DNA of 64,000 nt, taken from contig JALSJN010000046.1 in assembly GCA_026989335.1 (NCBI GenBank), forward strand, positions 1-64,000, read 5' to 3'. This DNA comes from Thiotrichaceae bacterium (GTDB lineage: Bacteria; Pseudomonadota; Gammaproteobacteria; Thiotrichales; Thiotrichaceae). A program made the position numbers and the translations under genes. The number at the start of each line of letters is the position of its first letter. The first letter of the stretch is position 1. Under the pieces are notes generated by a model. It saw only the letters and a list, made by a program, of their open reading frames with translations, was not told where the DNA came from and made no database searches. This document shows, piece by piece, positions 17,583 to 26,409 of this stretch.

Positions 17583-18683
17583 ATGACACAAAGTGCGCGT
17601 TGGTTTTGGCTGACCTTATTTGTTATCGCTTCTGCATTGCTGTATTTATTGGCACCCATCTTACTCCCTTTTGTTGCCGGTGCTTTATTGGCTTATCTGG
17701 GTGATCCTCTGGTTGATCGTTTGGAAACGTGGAATATTTCTCGTACTTTATCTGTTGTTTGTGTGTTCTTTGCCGCTTTTTTGATTGTACTACCGCTGAT
17801 GATGTTTTTAATTCCTTTAATTGACTCGCAGATTAGGCTATTAATTACTAAAGCACCTGGCTACCTTGATTGGTTAATGATTAACCTTGAGCCTACATTG
17901 CAAGATACATTTGGTATTAATATTCCTGCATTGGAAGTAGAGCAATTAAAATCAACGTTCGCTGAACAGTTTTCAAATGCAGGCAGTTTTGTTAAAAGCC
18001 TCATTCGTACGGTAACTCATTCTGGTTTTGTAGTGGCGGGCTGGGCTGCGAATTTGTTTTTGATACCAGTTATTACCTTTTATTTGTTGCGAGACTGGGA
18101 TCATTTGGTGGCTTATATTCATGACTTGTTACCGCGCAAGGCTGAGCCCACGGTGTCATTGTTAGCGAAGCAGTCAGATGAGGTTTTAGGTGCTTTTTTA
18201 CGTGGGCAAATGTTAGTAATGCTGGCGTTAGGAACTATTTATGCCATTGGATTAAAGGTAGTAGGCTTGGAGTTTTCATTGTTAATTGGCATGTTGGCAG
18301 GTGTACTCAGTTTTATTCCTTATATGGGATTGATTGTTGGAATATTAGTAGCGGGTATTGCTGTTATGCTACAAACACATGACCCGACGAATTTATTGTG
18401 GGTATCGCTTGTTTTTATTGTTGCGCAAGCGATAGAAGGTACGATTCTTACCCCGTTGTTAGTGGGTGATAAAATTGGTTTACACCCTGTAGCCGTGATA
18501 TTTTCTGTTTTAGCAGGGGGGCAACTTTTTGGCTTCTTTGGGATTTTGCTGGCGTTACCTGTTTTTGCAGTGCTGGCTGTTATACTACGTCACTTTAGTC
18601 AATCGTATAAAGACAGTCATTTGTATGGCGATGAGGAAATGATTGTTAGGCGAGATGATGACTCGCCCGAAGCGTTGTCGTAG
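17583..18683 (+). CDS. AI-2E family transporter (PerM-like)
   Basis: The 366-residue protein has the family pattern: two N-terminal hydrophobic segments (PILLPFVAGALLAYLGDPLV), an amphipathic domain (about 85-160) and a C-terminal membrane domain with FIPYMGLIVGILVAG and the signature GDKIGLHPVAVIFSVLAGG. These inner-membrane proteins are called AI-2 exporters or PerM permeases, but most members have no tested substrate; some are Na+/H+ antiporters. It lies between the phosphatidyltransferase and hda, 9 bases before hda, probably in one transcript. Confidence 0.85.
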   Translation: MTQSARWFWLTLFVIASALLYLLAPILLPFVAGALLAYLGDPLVDRLETWNISRTLSVVCVFFAAFLIVLPLMMFLIPLIDSQIRLLITKAPGYLDWLMINLEPTLQDTFGINIPALEVEQLKSTFAEQFSNAGSFVKSLIRTVTHSGFVVAGWAANLFLIPVITFYLLRDWDHLVAYIHDLLPRKAEPTVSLLAKQSDEVLGAFLRGQMLVMLALGTIYAIGLKVVGLEFSLLIGMLAGVLSFIPYMGLIVGILVAGIAVMLQTHDPTNLLWVSLVFIVAQAIEGTILTPLLVGDKIGLHPVAVIFSVLAGGQLFGFFGILLALPVFAVLAVILRHFSQSYKDSHLYGDEEMIVRRDDDSPEALS

Positions 18684-18692
18684 AATAATAAG

Positions 18693-19427
18693 ATGCTAAT
18701 GCCTGACAATGCCCCGCAACAAATTACCTTAAATGTAAAGTTACGTGATGGCTTTCGTTTTGACTCTTTTTACTGTGGAACAAGTGAGAAAAATGCCGAA
18801 GTTGTTACGTTACTTCAAGGCTTTTTGTCTGTATCAAATAATAAAACTCAACAGGCGGTCTTATGGGGCGAGCCTCTTTCTGGTAAAACACATCTTTTAC
18901 AAGCAAGTTGTGCTAAAGATGCTGAAAACAACCATGTCGTTAGTTATATCCCGCTAAAGGCGATGAAGCAGTCAGGTGTGGGTGTTCTTAATGGTCATGC
19001 TCAGTCACATTTAATTGTGATTGACGATGTTGACCAAGTCGTGGGTGACTTAACGTGGGAAACAGCATTATTCAATTTAATAAATGCGAGTCGTGAAAAA
19101 GAGCAACTCATGTTAATGAGTATGACCGAAAACCCACGTATGTTAGCGTGTCAATTACCTGATTTGGCCTCACGGTTGATATGGGGAAGCAACTTACAAA
19201 TACAAGCATTGAGTGATGTCGAAACGTTAACAGCTTTGCAATTAAGAGCTGATAAACGTGGTTTCGCACTCAATGATCTTGTGGTTAGTTATTTGCACCG
19301 ACGTTATCCCAGAGACATTGAATCGTTAATGAAAATATTGGATAAGCTGGACGAAGAAAGCCTGAAACAAAAAGCGGTAATAACGATTCCTTTTGTTAAA
19401 AAAGTTTTGGGTGGCGTTAATATTTGA
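18693..19427 (+). CDS. hda: DnaA regulatory inactivator Hda
   Basis: The 244-residue protein is a DnaA-like AAA+ ATPase without the DNA-binding domain. QQITLNVKLRDGFRFDSF is the N-terminal clamp-binding segment, GEPLSGKTHLLQA the Walker A, and HLIVIDDVDQV the Walker B; RLIWGSNLQIQALSD and the sensor-2 region follow. With the DNA-loaded beta clamp Hda stimulates ATP hydrolysis on DnaA and prevents re-initiation. The start could be 18693 or the second ATG at 18699. The cold-shock gene's -35 element overlaps its stop codon. Confidence 0.88.
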   Translation: MLMPDNAPQQITLNVKLRDGFRFDSFYCGTSEKNAEVVTLLQGFLSVSNNKTQQAVLWGEPLSGKTHLLQASCAKDAENNHVVSYIPLKAMKQSGVGVLNGHAQSHLIVIDDVDQVVGDLTWETALFNLINASREKEQLMLMSMTENPRMLACQLPDLASRLIWGSNLQIQALSDVETLTALQLRADKRGFALNDLVVSYLHRRYPRDIESLMKILDKLDEESLKQKAVITIPFVKKVLGGVNI

Positions 19428-19451
19428 CTCAGCAAGCAGGTGGTATATAAT
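19424..19451 (+). promoter_or_regulatory. Sigma-70 promoter of the cold-shock gene
   Basis: TTGACT at 19424-19429, overlapping the hda stop codon, and a perfect TATAAT at 19446-19451 are 16 bases apart. Transcription would start near 19458, giving a leader of about 160 bases before the ATG at 19619, similar to the long structured leaders of cold-shock mRNAs. Confidence 0.7.
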
Positions 19452-19618
19452 ACAGTCAGCTTGAAAGTAAGTTTTTTATATTTATGCAAGAAATATCGAA
19501 GTTCCATTTAGTACCTCGTCCTGATTTCATAAGTCATAGCAACACCACTTCAGCAAACCATAAAATAGCCATGTTGGTTATTTTATAAATTTTTAATATT
19601 GAAATAATAGGAAATACT

Positions 19619-19825
19619 ATGTCTACAACTACTGGAACAGTAAAATGGTTCAACGAATCTAAAGGCTTTGGCTTTATCGAGCAAGAAGACGGACCAGACG
19701 TTTTTGCACACTTCAGTGCTATCTCAGGTGACGGCTTTAAGACTTTAAATGAAGGTCAAAAAGTTGAGTTCACTGTGACTGATGGCCAGAAAGGTCCTCA
19801 AGCAGAGAATATTGTAGCGCTTTAA
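19619..19825 (+). CDS. Cold-shock protein (CspA family)
   Basis: At 68 residues this is a single cold-shock domain. It carries [20 protein letters not shown] with RNP1 (KGFGFIEQ) and RNP2 (VFAHFSAI), then [20 protein letters not shown]. Such proteins bind single-stranded RNA or DNA and melt mRNA structure. It is monocistronic: its own strong promoter lies at 19424-19451, a long leader precedes the ATG, and a UUCG-loop terminator follows. The AGGAAAT ribosome site is 7 bases before the start. Sequence alone does not tell whether it is cold-induced or constitutive. Confidence 0.93.
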   Translation: MSTTTGTVKWFNESKGFGFIEQEDGPDVFAHFSAISGDGFKTLNEGQKVEFTVTDGQKGPQAENIVAL

Positions 19826-19848
19826 TTTTTAATTAAAGAGTTACTTTA

Positions 19849-19880
19849 AAAAAAGCGAGGCTTCGGCCTCGCTTTTTTTT
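19849..19880 (+). terminator. Strong rho-independent terminator after the cold-shock gene
   Basis: AAAAGCGAGGC and GCCTCGCTTTT form a perfect stem closed by a TTCG tetraloop and followed by an unbroken T run. Confidence 0.9.
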
Positions 19881-19967
19881 GTTCGTAATAAACGTGTAAT
19901 ACTCCTTGCTTGAATTATGCTAAATTGGACTTATAACTAATGTTATAAGTCAATCAAGGAGCTAGGC

Positions 19968-20690
19968 ATGGATGCACAATCATTTTTAGATGAACTACTA
20001 AAAACAGGTAAAGAGTACGCCAGTAAAGGACGTGAGATCGCTGAAGAGAAGCTGAAATTGCCGAAGGAAGGCGAAGAAGGTTACGATGCTACGGTTGATG
20101 GAATGAAAAAAGGCGCAATAGCGGTTGGTGTATTGGCGTTGTTGCTAGGCACAGGTGCAGGAAGGCGCGTTACAGGTTCGGCATTAAAAATTGGAAGTCT
20201 GGCTGCAATAGGTGGAATAGGGTGGCAAGCCTATCAAAACTGGCAAGCCAAACAAGATCAAGATAATCAAGACGTAAAAGATATGGCTAACAAAGCCAAG
20301 CTTATTTCAATTAATGAGCTTGATGCCGATGCGGCAAATAAGCGTAGCCGAGTTTTATTAAAGGCCATGGTCGCTGCGGCAAAAGCAGATGGGCATGTGA
20401 ATAACAAAGAAGTTACTGTGATTGAGGAGCAGATAGAAAAATTGGGCTTAAGTAGTGAGGTGGCTGAATTATTGCAAGATGAAATTAAGAAGCCTTTGGA
20501 TGTTAAAGAGGTGGCGGCTTTAGCGGAAGGTCAAGCAATGGCATCAGAAATTTATTTAGTTTCAGCGGTCGTTACCGATAAAGAAAACTCAATGGAGAGA
20601 GCTTATTTAAATGATTTAGCGCAAGCATTAAAACTACCTGCTGCGCTAGTAACAGAGTTACAAAACGTTAAAGAAGACAGTTTGGCTTAG
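19968..20690 (+). CDS. DUF533 / TerB-like family protein
   Basis: The 240-residue protein matches DUF533 (E. coli YebE-like). It has a charged N-terminal helix, a Gly-rich hydrophobic segment at about 45-85 (GAIAVGVLALLLGTGAGRR, KIGSLAAIGGIGWQAYQNW), and a C-terminal TerB-like helical domain with LLKAMVAAAKADGHVNNKE, whose acidic residues resemble the metal-binding TerB motif. The function is unknown; the hydrophobic segment suggests inner-membrane attachment. GGAGCTAGGC precedes the ATG. It is a single gene followed by 433 bases of repeat-bearing DNA. Confidence 0.82.
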   Translation: MDAQSFLDELLKTGKEYASKGREIAEEKLKLPKEGEEGYDATVDGMKKGAIAVGVLALLLGTGAGRRVTGSALKIGSLAAIGGIGWQAYQNWQAKQDQDNQDVKDMANKAKLISINELDADAANKRSRVLLKAMVAAAKADGHVNNKEVTVIEEQIEKLGLSSEVAELLQDEIKKPLDVKEVAALAEGQAMASEIYLVSAVVTDKENSMERAYLNDLAQALKLPAALVTELQNVKEDSLA

Positions 20691-20850
20691 AAAAGTAAGT
20701 TTAGAAAGGTATGTAGAAGCAGGGTGACTACTACAGCTTGTCGGTTTAAGTGAATTGTTCTTTTACAAACTGATATGATAAGAGTGATAGATATTCTGCA
20801 CAAGCCGTGTATAAGTCTCTAGAAAGCGACAATTGAAATTAATGTTACAT

Positions 20851-21083
20851 AGGGAGAGCCTGATTAAATCCAATAATTTTAGCAAGTTGAGACCCTTGCA
20901 CGACTCAGTGGCGAAAGTAAATCGGGTGAAATTTCACTGATTAAGGCGGAAAATGAAGTTAATAACGAGTTATTAGCAAGTTTTTCAACGAAAAGCAGTG
21001 GAATTTTAGCCATTTTTACTCGTCATCCGAGTCGTGTAAAGGTCTCAAGATTATATTACAATCTGCTTGATCAGGCTCTCCTT
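20851..21083. repeat. Dispersed repeat family A copy, interrupted by a family B copy
   Basis: The outer ends are AGGGAGAGCCTGATTAAATC and CTTGATCAGGCTCTCCTT, an inverted repeat that defines family A (GGAGAGCCTGAT / ATCAGGCTCTCC). The A-specific interior seen at 10559 and 39760 is missing and is replaced by a B element at 20888-21047. Confidence 0.75.
20888..21047. repeat. Dispersed repeat family B copy, nested in family A
   Basis: The ends GAGACCCTTGCACGACTC and GAGTCGTGTAAAGGTCTC are near-perfect inverted repeats around a 120-base interior containing GTGGCGAAAG and TTTTTACTCGTCATCCGAG. It is the longest B copy in the window (160 bases). No protein is encoded inside, so it is MITE-like. Confidence 0.75.
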
Positions 21084-21123
21084 ATTAAACTTAGTTACAC
21101 TGTATAAGGGTTAAGGTTATTAA

Positions 21124-21900
21124 ATGAATAAAAATGAAAATAAAGTTAGTCTTGTTCTCTTAGCGTCAAGTCTATTCCTTGTTTCTTGTGGTGGCTCTGG
21201 CTCTAGTGTCAGAGGTATTCAAACCTTGGTGGAGGCTGATTTTAATAATCAGACTTTTATCGTTAAGGGGACTGAGCAGGTGGCTGATTCTTTCACTTTC
21301 TTTAACGAAAGCAAAACGGGCGTTGAACTCACTGGTGGTTTTAAGAATGAGTCTTTTGCAAAAAAAACGATAACATGGCGAATTGATAATAAAAAGCTAC
21401 ATGTCACATTAGATGACGGAACAGGTGACTACTCCTTTTCTCGAGAGGCATTAAATAAGAATGTTTTCGAGGGGAGAATAAAAGGCAAGTCATCTTTTTT
21501 GCACAAAGCATTGCCAATAAAGTTGAGTGATTTAGATGGGAAAATATTTGAATTTGATTTGGTTCTTTCAAGTGTCTCTGACCCTCGTGGTTGTATTAAG
21601 CGTACTTTAAAGGTGATAAAAAACAAGGCATTTTTGAAAGAGGTTTGTACAAAAGAAAGTTCAAAAAATATTACTGTCGAAGAAAATGTTGAAGAAGACT
21701 CAGAATATAGCAATACACTCAAGTTTACTTATGTTAACCCTGTAAGAAAGGGGGATTCAATACGCATAGCTTTAGCTTCGGGTGATCTTAACACCGTTGC
21801 AGATGTTGCTTTTATCTATGAGTATGGTAAAGCAGAGAATAGAAAGTATAATAATGTAACGTTTGAGAAAATGACCCGAGTAAAAAATGAAGCTTTTTAG
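21124..21900 (+). CDS. Hypothetical lipoprotein
   Basis: The 258-residue product has a lipoprotein signal peptide ending in LVSC, followed by GGSGSS, a typical flexible outer-membrane lipoprotein linker. The mature part is predicted mostly beta-stranded, with two cysteines in the second half (GCIKR and KEVCTKE) that could form a disulfide. I recognise no family. The stop overlaps the convergent uvrD stop by 4 bases. Nested repeats occupy the upstream region, so its promoter probably lies within or next to repeat DNA. Confidence 0.65.
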   Translation: MNKNENKVSLVLLASSLFLVSCGGSGSSVRGIQTLVEADFNNQTFIVKGTEQVADSFTFFNESKTGVELTGGFKNESFAKKTITWRIDNKKLHVTLDDGTGDYSFSREALNKNVFEGRIKGKSSFLHKALPIKLSDLDGKIFEFDLVLSSVSDPRGCIKRTLKVIKNKAFLKEVCTKESSKNITVEENVEEDSEYSNTLKFTYVNPVRKGDSIRIALASGDLNTVADVAFIYEYGKAENRKYNNVTFEKMTRVKNEAF

Positions 21901-24089
21901 CTAATGAGTTCCAACTTTGCATAGCTTAAAACTAGCCACTTACTGCCTACATTATTAAAGCTAACTTGTACGCGCGCATGGCTGCCTGCGCCTTCCACGT
22001 CAGTAATAACCCCGTCACCAAATTTTGCATGTGACACGCCTTGCCCGATTGACAAGCCCGTTTCATTGGTTTTTATGGCAGGTCTTGGTTTGGCTTCTCT
22101 TGCATAGTTTGATTGCCAGGTGGTAACTTTGGGTCTTATTTCTTCAATCAGTGAGTCTGGAATTTCTTTTAAAAAACGTGAGGGTGCGCCATACAACGTA
22201 TCACCATAGAGTCGGCGTTGTTCGGCGTAGGTGATAACTAATTGTGTTTCTGCGCGCGTAATCCCCACGTAGCATAGGCGACGTTCTTCTTCTAAACGGC
22301 CGGGTTCTTCCGTAGACATTTTATGCGGAAATAGCCCTTCTTCAAGTCCGACTAAAAATACCAAGGGAAACTCGAGTCCTTTGGCTGAATGTAGTGTCAT
22401 GAGTTGTACGCAATCATCACCTGCTTGACCTTGTCCTTCACCTGCTTCAAGGGATGCGTGGGACAAGAAAGCGGTAAGAAAATCCATGTCGGCATGTTCA
22501 TCGTCAGGTTTGTAATGAAATCCTTGGGCTGCTGATATTAATTCATTGAGGTTTTCAATACGCGCTTGCCCTGCATCGCCTTTGTCTTTTTTTAAATAGT
22601 GATCCTTTAGCTTGGAATATTCAATGACGTGTTCAACTTGCTCATCAAGTGGCTGACCGTCAATATCAGATGCTATGGTGTTTATCAGTGTCATAAACCC
22701 TGATATCGCAGTGGATGCGCGGGCTGTGAATACGGAGCTATTGAGTAGAGTTTGTGCTGATTGCCACATAGAACTACTACTATTGCGCGCATTTTCTCGA
22801 ATCATGCCAACCGTTTTTTCGCCAATACCACGGGTTGGTTGATTGATGATGCGCTCAAATGATGGGTCATCATGTCGGTTTGAGGTTAGGCGTAAATAGG
22901 CGAGTGCATCTTTTATTTCAGCGCGATCAAAAAATCGCTGGCCTCCATAGACACGATAGGCAATAGCATTTTCATTAAGAGTGCTTTCAAAAACGCGTGA
23001 CTGCGCATTGGAGCGATAAAGAATAGCAATATCACTGTGCGAGTTACCATGACTAACCCATTGTTGAATGCGCGAAGCAATATAGGTCGCTTCTTCAATC
23101 TCATTGTAGGCGGCATAGAGGTGGATAGGGTCGCCATCAGCATCGTTGGTCCAAAGGTTTTTGCCAAGACGGCCTTGATTGTTGTCAATAACGGCATTCG
23201 CTGCATTTAATATATTGCCCGAGGATCGGTAGTTCTGTTCAAGTTTTATGACTTGCGTTTGCGGGAAGTCGCGTGAGAAGTTTTGAATGTGCTCAATTTT
23301 AGCGCCTCGCCAACCGTAGATGGATTGATCATCATCACCGACCACAAAAGGAATAGTCTCAGTGCCCGCAAGCAAACGAATCCAAGCGTACTGTAGGGTG
23401 TTGGTGTCTTGGAATTCATCGACTAAAATATGACGAAAGCGTTGTCGGTAATGTTGTAAAATATCGGTATTGTCACGTAATAGTTCTAGTGAGCGCAGTA
23501 GCATTTCAGCAAAATCAATAACCCCTGAGCGTTGGCAAGATTCTTCGTAGAGTGTGTAAATTTTGGTGAGTTGGCGTGTTGTCGGGTCGTTCTTATCTTC
23601 AATATGTTGCGGGCGAATACCTTCATCCTTTTTGTTGTTGATAAACCATTGTGATTGTTTGGCAGGCCATAATTTTTCATCTAGCTGTAAGCCTCGCATA
23701 ACGCGCTTTACTATGCGTAATTGGTCATCTGAGTCAATGATTTGAAAGTTTTGGATGAGTTTTGCTTCTTGCCAATGGCGACGTAAAAGGCGGTGAGATA
23801 AACCATGGAATGTGCCAACCCACATGCCACCGACAGGAGTGCTGAGTAAATCTTCAATTCTGGCGCGCATTTCAGCGGCAGCTTTATTGGTGAAAGTAAC
23901 GGCAAGAATAGCAAAGGGTGTAATTTGATCAACTTGAATGAGCCATGCAATACGGTGCACTAATACTTTTGTTTTGCCGCTGCCAGCGCCCGCTAAAACT
24001 AATTGAGGAATAGCTTCTGATGAAACGGCCTGACGTTGGGGTTTGTTTAAGTTGTCGAGAATATGTGAAATATCTTCCATACGGGGCAT
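21897..24089 (-). CDS. uvrD: DNA helicase II UvrD
   Basis: The 730-residue superfamily 1A helicase has all expected motifs: Walker A LAGAGSGKTKVL, motif II VDEFQDTN, motif III GDDDQSIYGWRGA, motif IV LEQNYRSS, motif V LMTLHSAKGLEFP and motif VI YVGITRAE. The C-terminal part includes the Tudor-like RNA-polymerase-binding region (SIGQGVSHAKFGDGVITDVE). It unwinds DNA 3'-5' in nucleotide-excision and mismatch repair. The length matches E. coli UvrD (720) better than Rep. It is divergent from a VanZ-like gene. Confidence 0.95.
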   Translation of the reverse strand: MPRMEDISHILDNLNKPQRQAVSSEAIPQLVLAGAGSGKTKVLVHRIAWLIQVDQITPFAILAVTFTNKAAAEMRARIEDLLSTPVGGMWVGTFHGLSHRLLRRHWQEAKLIQNFQIIDSDDQLRIVKRVMRGLQLDEKLWPAKQSQWFINNKKDEGIRPQHIEDKNDPTTRQLTKIYTLYEESCQRSGVIDFAEMLLRSLELLRDNTDILQHYRQRFRHILVDEFQDTNTLQYAWIRLLAGTETIPFVVGDDDQSIYGWRGAKIEHIQNFSRDFPQTQVIKLEQNYRSSGNILNAANAVIDNNQGRLGKNLWTNDADGDPIHLYAAYNEIEEATYIASRIQQWVSHGNSHSDIAILYRSNAQSRVFESTLNENAIAYRVYGGQRFFDRAEIKDALAYLRLTSNRHDDPSFERIINQPTRGIGEKTVGMIRENARNSSSSMWQSAQTLLNSSVFTARASTAISGFMTLINTIASDIDGQPLDEQVEHVIEYSKLKDHYLKKDKGDAGQARIENLNELISAAQGFHYKPDDEHADMDFLTAFLSHASLEAGEGQGQAGDDCVQLMTLHSAKGLEFPLVFLVGLEEGLFPHKMSTEEPGRLEEERRLCYVGITRAETQLVITYAEQRRLYGDTLYGAPSRFLKEIPDSLIEEIRPKVTTWQSNYAREAKPRPAIKTNETGLSIGQGVSHAKFGDGVITDVEGAGSHARVQVSFNNVGSKWLVLSYAKLELIS

Positions 24090-24221
24090 TGTACGTTCAT
24101 CACATTCTATTTGGAATTATTAATTAAAACAGATAGGATGCGCATCGTAAAAGTAAGGAGGAAAGCAATCTTTTACTTAGTAGATAAATTAAATAAGGTG
24201 GACATTATAATAAATCTCAAT

Positions 24222-24626
24222 ATGCTACATAAGGCCATTGGTAACATTCATGATTTTAAGCGTACACAAGTATTTAAGGCGAGTGCAAAGTCCTTTGTTA
24301 TACTTTTAATGATCTTAGGTGCTTGGGTCGCAACACGTGATCTAGACGTACTAATTGGCTTTGCTTATGAGGATAAATTTAAACATATATTTATATTTTT
24401 TAGTTTTTCACTGCTGATGGATTTATCAACTTTGCGTAAGCCTTTTTGGTTATGGAAGGCATCTCCGTTAATACTGTATGGATTTTTAATAGAAATATTG
24501 CAGTATTTTTCACCTGATAGAGCTTTTTCATTATGGGATTGGGTTGCTGATATTTCGGGTATCTTGTTGTATTTGTTGGTAAAAATATTCATATTCAAAG
24601 CCGTTAATTATAAAATAAACAAATAA
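24222..24626 (+). CDS. VanZ-like family membrane protein
   Basis: The protein has four hydrophobic segments. Conserved VanZ features are DKFKHIFIFFSFSLLMD, the GFLIEILQYFSPDRAFSLWD stretch and the DISGILLYLL end. VanZ-like proteins are small inner-membrane proteins of unclear role (teicoplanin resistance in the founding member). I place the start at the ATG at 24222, which gives 134 residues, close to family size. In-frame starts at 24138 (ATG) and 24111 (TTG) would add a charged N-terminal extension. None has a strong ribosome site. Confidence 0.65.
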   Translation: MLHKAIGNIHDFKRTQVFKASAKSFVILLMILGAWVATRDLDVLIGFAYEDKFKHIFIFFSFSLLMDLSTLRKPFWLWKASPLILYGFLIEILQYFSPDRAFSLWDWVADISGILLYLLVKIFIFKAVNYKINK

Positions 24627-24673
24627 CTAATATTAAAATATTACTATTTTTCTAATAAAATTATATTGTTTAG

Positions 24674-24702
24674 TTGAGAACATTAATTTGTGATGCTAGA
24701 AT
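24674..24702 (+). promoter_or_regulatory. Sigma-70 promoter of the atp operon
   Basis: TTGAGA at 24674-24679 and TAGAAT at 24697-24702 are exactly 17 bases apart, and TGC immediately before the -10 makes it an extended -10. Transcription would start about 27 bases before atpI. Confidence 0.75.
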
Positions 24703-24736
24703 TCGCGCGACTTGGATTAGGTAGATATTTAAAATC

Positions 24737-25117
24737 ATGCGAAGTTTGTTAATAATTCAGGCTATATTGGTTTTATTGGGTGTGGCAGTTTCATACTACT
24801 ATTTGGGTGAGGCAGGTATGTTACCTGCGGCATTTGGCGGGGCTATTGCAATCGCTAATACCATTTTATTATCAAGGCGTTTAGATGTCGCAGGCGCTAT
24901 GGCAAAAGATAATCCTGAGGGTGGGGTGCTTGCACTTTATCTTGGGGTAGTGCAAAGGTTTGTTTTTGTGCTTGTTATGTTTGGTGTAGGAATGGGGGCG
25001 CTAAAGCTGTTGCCGCCACCTTTGCTAGGAACATTCGCTGTTGCGCAGTTAGCGTTTATGTTGTTTGGTACAAAACGTACCAAACAGATGGCTAGAGAAG
25101 ATGCTACTAATGATTAA
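24737..25117 (+). CDS. atpI: ATP synthase protein I (AtpI)
   Basis: The 126-residue protein has four hydrophobic segments (LLIIQAILVLLGVAVSYYY, MLPAAFGGAIAIANTILLS, FVFVLVMFGVGMGALKLL and LLGTFAVAQLAFMLFGTKR), as in AtpI of proteobacteria. AtpI assists c-ring assembly and is non-essential. It is first in the atp operon, 35 bases after the promoter, and 39 bases before atpB. Confidence 0.88.
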   Translation: MRSLLIIQAILVLLGVAVSYYYLGEAGMLPAAFGGAIAIANTILLSRRLDVAGAMAKDNPEGGVLALYLGVVQRFVFVLVMFGVGMGALKLLPPPLLGTFAVAQLAFMLFGTKRTKQMAREDATND

Positions 25118-25156
25118 GTATTTGTGGTTTTTAAGAATTAACGGAGAAAGTAATAA

Positions 25157-26005
25157 GTGAGCGAATCTAACGCCCCAGCAATTGCAAGCCCTGTTGAATA
25201 TATTCAACATCACTTGCAAAACATGACACTTAACGGTGAGCGCCCGAATAATTTAGTAGACTTTAGTGTTTTCTTTATTGATACATTTGTAGTGAGCCTT
25301 GTTCTCGCTTCAATCTTTGCGTTTGCATCATGGCGTGTCAGTAAGAATATTGATGCGGATAAGCCAACAGGAATGCAGAATGTGCTTGAAACAGTGGTTG
25401 AGTTTGTTAACCAGCAAGTTCAAGATATTTTCCCGGGTGCGGATAAATGGATTGGCCCGCTAGCAATAACTATTTTTGTATGGGTGCTGTTCATGAATGC
25501 CATGGATTTCTTGCCGGTTGACTTGTTGCCTTCGTTAGTTGGTGGGGTGGCGAGTATATTTGGCTATGATCCGCATCATGTCTACTTTAAAGCGGTGCCA
25601 ACAACCAATCTGGATACAACATTTGCTTTGGCATTGTTAGTGTTCGGTCTAATTATTTTTTATAATATTAAGAATAAAGGTCTTATTGGTTATATAAAAG
25701 TGTTCCTGTTTCATCCGTTTGGTAAATGGTTGATGCCAGTTAACATTGTAATGACAACCATTGAAGAGGTAGCTAAGCCAGTGAGCTTAGGGTTGCGACT
25801 TTTCGGTAATATGTTTGCGGGCGAGTTACTATTCTTATTAATTGCGTTATTAGCATTCTCTGTTTGGGCTATGCCCGCACAGATTGCATTGGGTACACTG
25901 TGGGGTATTTTCCATATGCTAGTCGTGCCGTTGCAAGCCTTTATCTTTATGTTGTTAACCATTGTTTACTTAGGTCTTGCGAGTCAAGGCGTAGATGAGC
26001 ATTAG
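25157..26005 (+). CDS. atpB: F0F1 ATP synthase subunit a
   Basis: Translation starts at a GTG (25157) after GGAGAAAG. The 282-residue inner-membrane subunit a forms the half-channels for protons. The essential arginine lies in VSLGLRLFGNMFAGELL, and the C-terminal helix has GTLWGIFHMLVVPLQAFIF. Length and motifs are normal for gammaproteobacteria. Confidence 0.96.
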   Translation: MSESNAPAIASPVEYIQHHLQNMTLNGERPNNLVDFSVFFIDTFVVSLVLASIFAFASWRVSKNIDADKPTGMQNVLETVVEFVNQQVQDIFPGADKWIGPLAITIFVWVLFMNAMDFLPVDLLPSLVGGVASIFGYDPHHVYFKAVPTTNLDTTFALALLVFGLIIFYNIKNKGLIGYIKVFLFHPFGKWLMPVNIVMTTIEEVAKPVSLGLRLFGNMFAGELLFLLIALLAFSVWAMPAQIALGTLWGIFHMLVVPLQAFIFMLLTIVYLGLASQGVDEH

Positions 26006-26078
26006 TTATTAGCTCGTGTTTGAGATCAATTTTTTATTTTTTTTAACTTTTTATTTATAACTTTTTAGGAGATTAACT

Positions 26079-26363
26079 ATGGATGCTGCAATCGTATCTG
26101 AAATCATGTCTGCAACGGCTATCGGCGTTGGAATAATTCTGGCTGCTGCTGGTTTGGGTTCTGCACTAGGTTGGGGAATGATTTGTTCAAAGTTTATTGA
26201 GGGTATTGCTCGTCAACCTGAGATGCGCGCTCAATTAACCGGTCAAATGTTGTTTACAGGTGGTTTGATGGAAGCCTTCCCTATGATCGTATTGGGTATC
26301 TCAATGTGGTTTATCTTTGCGAACCCGTTCATTGGTGCTGCTAAAGCTGCAATTGGTGGTTAA
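26079..26363 (+). CDS. atpE: F0F1 ATP synthase subunit c
   Basis: The 94-residue hairpin has two membrane helices joined by the polar ARQPEM loop. The ion-carrying carboxylate is Glu65 in GGLMEAFPM; the next residue is Ala rather than Ser/Thr and position 32 is Trp rather than Gln, so the ring is most likely proton-coupled. A long T-rich leader (26029-26068) precedes the AGGAG site, like the translation enhancer known upstream of E. coli atpE, and would raise c-subunit stoichiometry. Confidence 0.96.
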   Translation: MDAAIVSEIMSATAIGVGIILAAAGLGSALGWGMICSKFIEGIARQPEMRAQLTGQMLFTGGLMEAFPMIVLGISMWFIFANPFIGAAKAAIGG

Positions 26364-26409
26364 TTCAATTCGATTGTTCTAATAACTAATTGATTGGAGG
26401 AAATTAATC

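Larger units (their letters stand above)
20691..21123. other. Intergenic gap containing nested repeats
   Basis: No gene is supported in this 433-base gap. Most of it (20851-21083) is a family A repeat that carries a family B repeat inside it. The first 150 bases, downstream of the DUF533 gene, show no recognisable feature. Confidence 0.6.

Noticed and set aside
26079-26363. Sodium-driven c-ring
   Set aside because: The residue after Glu65 is Ala and position 32 is Trp, lacking the Gln and Ser/Thr of Na+-binding c subunits.
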